A stretch of 38,784 nucleotides of DNA from Candidatus Poribacteria bacterium (GTDB lineage: Bacteria > Poribacteria > WGA-4E > WGA-3G). Made by a program: the position numbers and the translations under genes. The DNA is taken from positions 1-38,784 of the forward strand of contig JAPPNJ010000049.1 in the NCBI GenBank assembly GCA_028818705.1, given 5' to 3'. Below, piece after piece: positions 32,953-38,784 of the stretch. The notes beneath the pieces are model-generated. The model worked only from the letters and a program-made list of their open reading frames with translations. It did not search any database and was not told where the DNA came from. Position 1 is the first letter of the stretch; every line of letters begins with the position of its first letter.

Positions 32953-33765
32953 ATGGAGCCTACGCTATCCATTGTGATTCCGATTTTCAACGAGGTTGCG
33001 AGCCTAAGAGAACTGCTGCAACAGGTCGCCGATGTTGAAATCGATATGAAGAAAGAATTGATTCTCGTCGATGATTTTTCAACGGATGGTACACGGGCGA
33101 TTTTGAAGGAAATTGAAGCCGTTCAAGACGATTCGGACGAGATCCGCAGATACGTCTCGACACCCGAGATGCCTTTAAACGAAGATCCCCTTCCTAATAG
33201 CGAGATTCCAACACCTGAAAGTTTTCCCAAAAATACATCTGAAATCTCTGCGCGAGTCTTCTATCACGATGTGAATAAGGGCAAAGGTGCAACCCTCCGC
33301 ACCGGCTTCCAATATATCACCGGTGAAATTACCCTCATCCAAGATGCAGACTTGGAATATGACCCGCAGGACTATCCCAAGTTGCTGCAACCTATTCTGA
33401 GCGGTGAAGCCGATGTCGTGTACGGCTCGCGGTTTATGGAGGGTAGACAAAAAGGTTTACTGCGGAGTTATCTCGCGAATCAATTCCTCACGACCCTTGC
33501 AAACATTGTCAACGGCACAAAACTCACCGATATGGAAACCTGTTATAAGGTGATTCGGACATCGATTCTAAAGGAGATTTCGCTCTATTCGGATAGATTC
33601 GGTTTTGAACCTGAGATTACGGCGAAACTCGCCAAGCGGAAGTGCAGAATCGTTGAAGTGCCTATTGCCTACCGCGGCAGAGACTATCACGAGGGAAAAA
33701 CAATTAGTTGGAAGGATGGTGTTGCTGCTATCTTCCATATTTTCCGTTTCCGCTTCCTTCCATAA
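32953..33765 (+). CDS. Family 2 glycosyltransferase (DPM1/GtrB-like)
   Basis: The 270-aa protein has the GT-A fold: IVIPIFNE (7-14), LVDDFSTDGT (38-47), then NKGKGATLRTGF (108-119) and the metal-binding DADLEYDP (131-138). It resembles polyprenyl-phosphate glycosyltransferases, without the C-terminal membrane segments seen in some. An acidic insert of about 45 residues (56-100, rich in Glu, Pro and Ser) separates the nucleotide-binding motif from the NKGKG motif. Donor and acceptor are unknown. GGGGGC lies upstream of ATG. recQ starts 29 bp downstream, so the genes form a pair with a shared promoter. Confidence 0.85.
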   Translation: MEPTLSIVIPIFNEVASLRELLQQVADVEIDMKKELILVDDFSTDGTRAILKEIEAVQDDSDEIRRYVSTPEMPLNEDPLPNSEIPTPESFPKNTSEISARVFYHDVNKGKGATLRTGFQYITGEITLIQDADLEYDPQDYPKLLQPILSGEADVVYGSRFMEGRQKGLLRSYLANQFLTTLANIVNGTKLTDMETCYKVIRTSILKEISLYSDRFGFEPEITAKLAKRKCRIVEVPIAYRGRDYHEGKTISWKDGVAAIFHIFRFRFLP

Positions 33766-33794
33766 AGGGCTCAACATACACCCTGAATAAAGAT

Positions 33795-35624
33795 ATGCAA
33801 AATTTGCAAGATTTGCTTAAAAAGGTGGATGCCATTCTGGACTCGGCTGATACTCCGGAACCGACAGATGCTATTCCAACGGCTTGGGAACCTCCGACAG
33901 ATCGGCTTCTGGAGGGACTTGAAACTCACTTCGGCTATGGGTCTTTCCGCGAGGGACAACGCCAGATTATTGAAGCGATTTTGGATGGCGAGAACGTGTT
34001 CGCTGTGTTCCCAACGGGGCATGGAAAATCCATGTGTTACCAGCTGCCTGCTCTGATGCTCGACGGTATAACCGTCGTGGTTTCACCGCTTATCTCATTG
34101 ATGAAGGACCAGGTTGATGGATTGCGTGACCAAGGAATCGAGGCGGTTTCGCTCATAAACAGTGCTTTGACATGGGAAGAGTACCAAGGCGAATTGGCGC
34201 GACTGAGGCGAAACGAAATAAAGCTCCTCTACATCTCACCCGAGCGTCTTCGGAGTCGGCGGTTTTTAGACATTCTCAATGCATTCTCTATCTCTCTGTT
34301 TGTGATTGATGAAGCGCACTGTATCTCGCAATGGGGACGCGATTTCCGTCCTGCCTATCTGTCGCTGAGAGATACCATTGACATTCTCCAGCCGCGCGTC
34401 ATTGCACTTTTCACAGCAACAGCCCCACCAGAGATCCAAGAAGATATTCTTAATGTGTTGAATATACCCACGCCTCATATCCTTACACAAGGCATCAGTC
34501 GCCCGAATTTGAAGTTGTGTGTTCAATCCAGTGAGGATGAAGATGAAAAGTATCAACAACTCGAAAAATTTCTCACCAACCAGAATGCTGCCTCGCTAAC
34601 AGCAAGGCTCGGAGACCTTCGCGCTTCGCCTAAAAACGGGATTATCTATGCCGGACGACGCCGCGAAACCGAAGAAATCGCTGACTTTCTTCAAAGGCGC
34701 GGGTTTCGAGCGGATTTCTATCACGCTGGACTTGAGCCCCATGAACGTAATCGTCTGCAAGAGGCTTTTTTCGACGACAGTGAAAACGGATTGGACATCG
34801 TCGTCGCTACGAATGCCTTCGGTATGGGAATTGATAAGCGAAATATCCGATACATTGTGCATTGGACACTTACAGGGACGCTCGAAGAATACTGCCAAGA
34901 GATCGGTAGAGCAGGTAGAGATGAAGAAGAGTCGTTCTGTGTCCTGCTTTTCTGCCACGATGACCGTGGATTGCATGAGTGGTTTATCAAAGAGAGTGCG
35001 CCCGATAAACCGTCTTTGCTTAAACTTTTAAAGATTATTGAGAATTTCAGAGGGAGCGATAGATACCGCGCAATCGCTAATGATGAACTGCAATGGATGA
35101 GTGGTGCTAAAGAGGCAAAGGTCATCGTTTGTCTCAGTTATCTCGAAAAATTAGGATTTTTGAAGCGGTGGTATAACGTCCCGTCTCAACTCTCTGTGAG
35201 GTTCCGGGGTGGTTGGATTGAGGAGATGGAACCGACAAATATCGAACAACGGCGTCTATTTGACCTTCTTCGGCGCAGTAAATCGAGAACCGTTGTGGAG
35301 TTGTCTGAAGCGGCTGGGCTAAATCCGAAGGAAGTAATGGAGCAACTCGCCGAGTTACAAAGCGATGGTTATATTCAGTATTGGGGACAGGAAGATTTAC
35401 TGCTCATTGAACTGCTTCAGGACAGCGAACTTCTTAGCACGCTGACAGATGAGCAGATTGAAGTGGAGGACTATATCCGCCGAAAACAGAACCAGATTGA
35501 TCAGGTAGTCTTTTATGCGTTAGAAACTACCTGCCGAACCCGCGTGATTCGAAAATACTTCGGCGAAGAGATGGATGAAAATTACCGGTGTGGCACCTGT
35601 GACGTGTGTCAGAATAGTGGTTAG
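33795..35624 (+). CDS. recQ: RecQ-family ATP-dependent DNA helicase
   Basis: The 609-aa protein has the SF2 helicase core: FREGQRQII (51-59), motif I FPTGHGKSMCYQLP (72-85), SPLISLMKDQ (97-106), motif II DEAH (172-175), FTATA, and motif VI region EEYCQEIGRAGRD. RecQ unwinds DNA with 3'-5' polarity in recombination and repair. After the helicase come a winged-helix-like part and a cysteine cluster at the extreme C-terminus (Cys580, Cys599, Cys602, Cys605), so the zinc site follows rather than precedes the winged helix. There is no HRDC domain. ATG at 33795 is chosen because the longer frame overlaps the glycosyltransferase gene and adds foreign residues. It converges with larC. Confidence 0.9.
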   Translation: MQNLQDLLKKVDAILDSADTPEPTDAIPTAWEPPTDRLLEGLETHFGYGSFREGQRQIIEAILDGENVFAVFPTGHGKSMCYQLPALMLDGITVVVSPLISLMKDQVDGLRDQGIEAVSLINSALTWEEYQGELARLRRNEIKLLYISPERLRSRRFLDILNAFSISLFVIDEAHCISQWGRDFRPAYLSLRDTIDILQPRVIALFTATAPPEIQEDILNVLNIPTPHILTQGISRPNLKLCVQSSEDEDEKYQQLEKFLTNQNAASLTARLGDLRASPKNGIIYAGRRRETEEIADFLQRRGFRADFYHAGLEPHERNRLQEAFFDDSENGLDIVVATNAFGMGIDKRNIRYIVHWTLTGTLEEYCQEIGRAGRDEEESFCVLLFCHDDRGLHEWFIKESAPDKPSLLKLLKIIENFRGSDRYRAIANDELQWMSGAKEAKVIVCLSYLEKLGFLKRWYNVPSQLSVRFRGGWIEEMEPTNIEQRRLFDLLRRSKSRTVVELSEAAGLNPKEVMEQLAELQSDGYIQYWGQEDLLLIELLQDSELLSTLTDEQIEVEDYIRRKQNQIDQVVFYALETTCRTRVIRKYFGEEMDENYRCGTCDVCQNSG

Positions 35625-35642
35625 ATGTCAGAGGGATAGCTG

Positions 35643-36944
35643 TTAAGGAAGATTGCTGAGTGCTTCTGCGTAAACCTGTTGAAGCGGGACGTTGTTTTGT
35701 TCCGCGAGTCGTTTGCAATCTTCATATTCTGGGATAGTCTTGATTAAGGCACCGTTGAGATACCCGCATTTCGCTTGGATTGCTCCCCATTGTGTTTCGA
35801 CTTGCGTAAAGTCACGACGCAGTTTGACGCGGTCAGCAGAAGAGAGCCTGACCCCAAAGGTCGTGGTTTCTATAAGGAGTAGTTCGATAAGTTCGTCACG
35901 GCGGTTGGTCGGACAGAGTACGGTGATCTGCGTCGCCGGTCTGCCCTTTTTCATGAAAATGGGTGTCAGAAAGACATCGAGTGCTCCGTTTGCAAAGAGT
36001 TGGGTCGTGACATAACCTGTAATTTCTGGGGACATATCGTCTACATTGGTTTCGATGATGTCAACACTGTCAGTTTCGGCGTGATGGTGGGTTTTTTGCG
36101 AGTTGCTGTCGGAGGTTATTTCACCCAGACAGAGACGGAGGAGGTTTGGACGTTGTTCAAGATCACGGGTCCCCGCACCGTATCCGACGCGATCCAACCG
36201 CATCTGCGGCATCACACCAAATTCCTGCGATAGGGTCGTAATGAGGGCTGCGCCAGTTGGGGTGACTAATTCCTTGGGAATATCGGTTTGTTGTATTGGT
36301 ACACCTTGTAGGAGTTCCATTGTACCGGGAACGGGAACAGGCATGAGACCGTGTGCGCATCGGACGAAACCTCTGCCAAGAGAGAGCGGTGATGCATAAA
36401 CTGCATCGACTTCAAGATGTGCTAAACCGATAACCGACCCGACAATATCCACAATTGAGTCAATTCCGCTTACTTCGTGAAGGTGAACGTTCGCTTTGGT
36501 AGTATTGTGGACCTTTGCTTCTGCCTCGGCAAGTCTGTCAAAGACGCGTTTTGCGGTATTCCGAACCTCCGAATCCAAATCACTGTCATCAAGCAATTTG
36601 AAAATGTCGGAGAGGTGACGACTTGGTCCATGATCGTGATGAGATTCATGACTATGATCATGGGCGTGGTGGCGATGCCCATGGTTATGGTCATGATGAT
36701 CTCCATGATTATGGCTGTGTGTGTGAGGCGTGTCAGTGTGTGCCGGGTGGACTTCTACAATTGCTCGGGTGCCGGTGATGCCGTGTTTCACAGCCTTTTC
36801 AAAGTGTAAGCTGAACTCGGCATCGACTTTGAGCGTCGCCAATCCGGCTGTGAGTATTTCCGGTGGCACACCAGCATCAACAAGGGCACCGAGCGTCATG
36901 TCGCCGCTGATGCCTGAGAAGCAGTCGAAGTAGGCGATCTTCAC
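35643..36944 (-). CDS. larC: Nickel-pincer cofactor biosynthesis protein LarC
   Basis: This 433-aa DUF111 protein starts MKIAYFDCFSGISGDMTLGA, the family signature. A His/Asp-rich stretch (about residues 69-110), typical of nickel-binding proteins, interrupts the N-terminal domain. LarC inserts nickel into the pyridinium-dithiocarboxylate nucleotide that becomes the LarA cofactor. The gene is a single frame, whereas Lactobacillus larC needs a programmed frameshift. The start is GTG at 36944 with AAGGAG about 8 nt upstream. It follows the sigma factor gene by 15 bp and is probably co-transcribed. larB and larE are not in this window. Its partner may be the LarA-like protein at 28016. Confidence 0.93.
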   Translation of the reverse strand: MKIAYFDCFSGISGDMTLGALVDAGVPPEILTAGLATLKVDAEFSLHFEKAVKHGITGTRAIVEVHPAHTDTPHTHSHNHGDHHDHNHGHRHHAHDHSHESHHDHGPSRHLSDIFKLLDDSDLDSEVRNTAKRVFDRLAEAEAKVHNTTKANVHLHEVSGIDSIVDIVGSVIGLAHLEVDAVYASPLSLGRGFVRCAHGLMPVPVPGTMELLQGVPIQQTDIPKELVTPTGAALITTLSQEFGVMPQMRLDRVGYGAGTRDLEQRPNLLRLCLGEITSDSNSQKTHHHAETDSVDIIETNVDDMSPEITGYVTTQLFANGALDVFLTPIFMKKGRPATQITVLCPTNRRDELIELLLIETTTFGVRLSSADRVKLRRDFTQVETQWGAIQAKCGYLNGALIKTIPEYEDCKRLAEQNNVPLQQVYAEALSNLP

Positions 36945-36959
36945 GTTACACTCCTTCTG

Positions 36960-38591
36960 TTAGGAATCCTGAAGCAACTGTTGCAGCAAAGCTTTGGAGT
37001 CATGGCGTTTGAGTTTCCCAATCGCTTCAGCTTCTATCTGCCGGACGCGCTCCCTGCTGATTCGAAGTTTGTCTCCGATGTCTGCGAGGGTATACTCTGT
37101 GCCGTCCATCAAACCGTATCGAAGGATAATCACTTGCGTCTCGCGAGGGTTTAATTTTCGATTGAGGACTTCAGTAATAACCTCCACTTTAGCGTAATCA
37201 AGCAAGTAATTTTCGGGTGTAATTTGGGAATGATCTGGAATCAATTCGGAAAAAGATCCATCTGGAGAATCTTCATTAATCGGTGCGTCAAGCGGAACGG
37301 GATCTTTGGTGGCGTTGAAGATTTCCAAGACCTTTTTCTCTGTAAGTTCGACTGCGTTAGCGATTTCTCTCGTGGTCGGTTCACGTCCGAGTTGGGTCGT
37401 TAGATCTGATTGTGCTTGCTTGATGGCGCGACGCGCTTCACCGATATAGCAAGGCACCCGAATCATTTGTCCCTGTTGGTCGAGTGCGCGTTTGATGGAT
37501 TGCATGATCCACCAAGTCGCGTAAGTGCTAAATCGGAAACGGAGTGTATGGTCAAACTTATCCACTGCTCGCATCAACCCGAGACTTCCCTCCTGCATCA
37601 AATCGAGGAAGGTTAGGGATGTTTTGCTGAAGTGGTGTTGTTTTGCGATGCTGGCTACAAGTCGGAGATTCGCTTCTACAATTTTGAGTTTAGTGCCATG
37701 TGTGACTTGATCAGCGGCTTCCAATTCGCTCAGCAACCATTTGACACGTCCAATTTCGCTTCGCACATCCTCAAGTATAAACAGAAGTGTGCGTGGGTTC
37801 CAGGTAGCACCGCATTCTGGAGACATATCGGTAGGCAGCGTTTCTAAAAGTGCTGTTATCTCGGAGCAGATAACGTCCAATTCTTGAAACAGCTGCGTCT
37901 CTTGTTCCACGTCAAGCGGGATTGTGTCCATAAAGCAGAGGTCGCGTTCCAGAGGTGTTTCCACAGGCAGGCCCGTTTTGCCTTGTTCTGGTGATTCCCT
38001 CGTTTTTCCGTTGGAGCTGTTAATGCTGTTCCGAATCATTTTACGAGCGTATGCCCGGAATTCGGAGCGACGTTTTGTGCAGCTTGCATCAATAGCTTTC
38101 AGGAGTCCAAGGCTTCCTGTCTGTATCAATTCGGACGGTGATGTCGTATCAACATATTTTTTCAGGAGATGTAAGTTGCCCTCGAAAATTTTCCACCGTA
38201 TCTGTTTTAGCAAATCCGCTTTCGTTTCTAATTTTTCCAATAAAACCCCAAGTGCTTGAATTTCGGCGCGGAACTGGTCTATAATCAATCCGTGTTCTGA
38301 TTGTGCGGGTTCAAATTTCTGCTTATCGTTGGAGGTGAGTTTCTCAGTAAGGTTGAGGGATGTGAGTAGCCACTCAGGGAATTGGTTTAGCACAAGGTTA
38401 AACATCCGGAGACCTTCTTGGTATTTTTCAAAAAGGGCGGTCTCTTGTTTAGGATTAAGCAGAGGGGTCTTCGCTATTTTCTGTAAGTAGGCAAAAGTTT
38501 CATCCCTTGGTGATTCTTGGGCTTCATCCTTTTCTTCTTCTTCTTCAAAGAGTTCTGCTGCAACTGGGTATACTGGGTAATAGTTTTTCAT
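36960..38591 (-). CDS. Sigma-70 family RNA polymerase sigma factor with a duplicated region 1.2-2
   Basis: The 543-aa protein has a normal C-terminal half: region 2 (about 301-372, NLRLVASIAKQHH, then LMQEGSLGLMRAVDKFD and RFSTYATWWIMQSIKRAL), region 3 (about 375-455) and region 4 (about 467-530, TLADIGDKLRISRERVRQIE), as in primary or closely related sigma factors. The N-terminal half repeats it: region 1.2-like DETFAYLQKIAKTPLLNPKQ (30-49), then region 2-like NLHLLKKYV, LIQTGSLGLLKAIDA and EFRAYARKMIRNSI (139-190). The first copy lacks the tryptophans of WWI. An acidic tail (residues 13-25) precedes. GAGGTGGGG lies upstream of ATG. Confidence 0.9.
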   Translation of the reverse strand: MKNYYPVYPVAAELFEEEEEKDEAQESPRDETFAYLQKIAKTPLLNPKQETALFEKYQEGLRMFNLVLNQFPEWLLTSLNLTEKLTSNDKQKFEPAQSEHGLIIDQFRAEIQALGVLLEKLETKADLLKQIRWKIFEGNLHLLKKYVDTTSPSELIQTGSLGLLKAIDASCTKRRSEFRAYARKMIRNSINSSNGKTRESPEQGKTGLPVETPLERDLCFMDTIPLDVEQETQLFQELDVICSEITALLETLPTDMSPECGATWNPRTLLFILEDVRSEIGRVKWLLSELEAADQVTHGTKLKIVEANLRLVASIAKQHHFSKTSLTFLDLMQEGSLGLMRAVDKFDHTLRFRFSTYATWWIMQSIKRALDQQGQMIRVPCYIGEARRAIKQAQSDLTTQLGREPTTREIANAVELTEKKVLEIFNATKDPVPLDAPINEDSPDGSFSELIPDHSQITPENYLLDYAKVEVITEVLNRKLNPRETQVIILRYGLMDGTEYTLADIGDKLRISRERVRQIEAEAIGKLKRHDSKALLQQLLQDS

Positions 38592-38741
38592 GTCCCCACC
38601 TCACTGTGGTTTCAATCTCCCGAAGGAGGTATTTTCTAATATTTGAGCACGGCAAAAATTATGAAAAAAGGTTTAACTTTTTAATATGTATGTGCTATGC
38701 TATTAAGCATAACCAGCTCGTATATCTTCTTAGTGATAGCA

Positions 38742-38762
38742 CCCACTACCTAAAGGTAGGGG
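38742..38762 (+). other. Strong hairpin at the window edge, possibly an IS200/IS605-type end
   Basis: CCACTACCT-aa-AGGTAGGGG forms a stem with perfect pairing of CTACCT (38746-38751) and AGGTAG (38754-38759), and flanking C/G runs around a bulged A. It is followed by GCTTCGGTTTCGTAGCGAC. Hairpins of this look occur at the ends of IS200/IS605-type elements. The window ends 22 bp later, so no transposase can be seen. It may be unrelated. Confidence 0.3.
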
Positions 38763-38784
38763 CTTCGGTTTCGTAGCGACTGCG

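Noticed and set aside
33708..33794. An N-terminal extension of RecQ beginning inside the glycosyltransferase gene
   Set aside because: The added residues (MEGWCCCYLPYF...) read as another frame of the glycosyltransferase and have no RecQ similarity.

Overview
The window reads as chromosomal DNA of an uncultured bacterium, most likely a Candidatus Poribacteria or close relative. That is inference from family mix: a LamG lipoprotein-like secreted protein, a sulfatase next to a sugar-isomerase-like TIM barrel, a large OPT-like polytopic membrane protein of unknown function, an infC-rpmI-rplT-pheS-pheT block, and many intergenic 7-nt-periodic repeats. No rRNA, tRNA or CRISPR array is visible. GC is moderate except for a clearly AT-rich island at about 1.4-4.15 kb.

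Layout. 1-1043 (minus): start of a probable carbamoyltransferase and pyrD. 1.08-4.2 kb: AT-rich island with two small unknown genes and an IS1595-like element (about 2108-4168) whose transposase is broken by a 66-bp in-frame insertion; it carries a passenger gene, and a 94-bp MITE-like element has landed in its right terminal repeat. 4.2-7.3 kb: membrane proteins, including an M50B-like peptidase. 7.4-14.6 kb (plus): aroC, a CHAD domain split over two adjacent genes, a ROK sugar kinase, a 559-aa unknown, an NAD-dependent epimerase and an Ldh2-type dehydrogenase. 14.6-17.4 kb (minus): a UgpC/MsmK-type ABC ATPase, a TlpA-like thioredoxin, and a conserved unknown. 17.5-24.0 kb (plus): a small membrane protein, infC, rpmI, rplT, a T-box riboswitch, pheS, pheT and a UbiE/MenG methyltransferase. 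24-27.5 kb: a class II HDAC-like amidohydrolase, a solitary adenine methyltransferase and a LamG protein. 27.7-27.9 kb: an array of five hairpins with compensatory stem changes. 28-35.6 kb (plus): a LarA-like protein, a UbiA/MqnP-like prenyltransferase, a sugar isomerase-like protein, a sulfatase, a GT2 glycosyltransferase and a RecQ helicase. 35.6-38.6 kb (minus): a sigma-70 factor with an internal duplication, followed by larC.

How genes work together. infC-rpmI-rplT-pheST is the classical translation block; here Phe-tRNA synthetase appears to be under T-box control and IF3 appears to start at an AUA codon. UbiE/MenG and the UbiA-like enzyme fit menaquinone synthesis. The LarA-like protein and LarC are linked through the nickel-pincer cofactor. 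The CHAD pair, ROK kinase and 559-aa protein may form a polyphosphate-related group, but this is a hypothesis.

The observations most worth following are the covarying hairpin array, the sigma factor with a second, degenerate region 1.2-2 unit, the T-box outside its usual phyla, the AUA start of infC, and the nested IS/MITE island.
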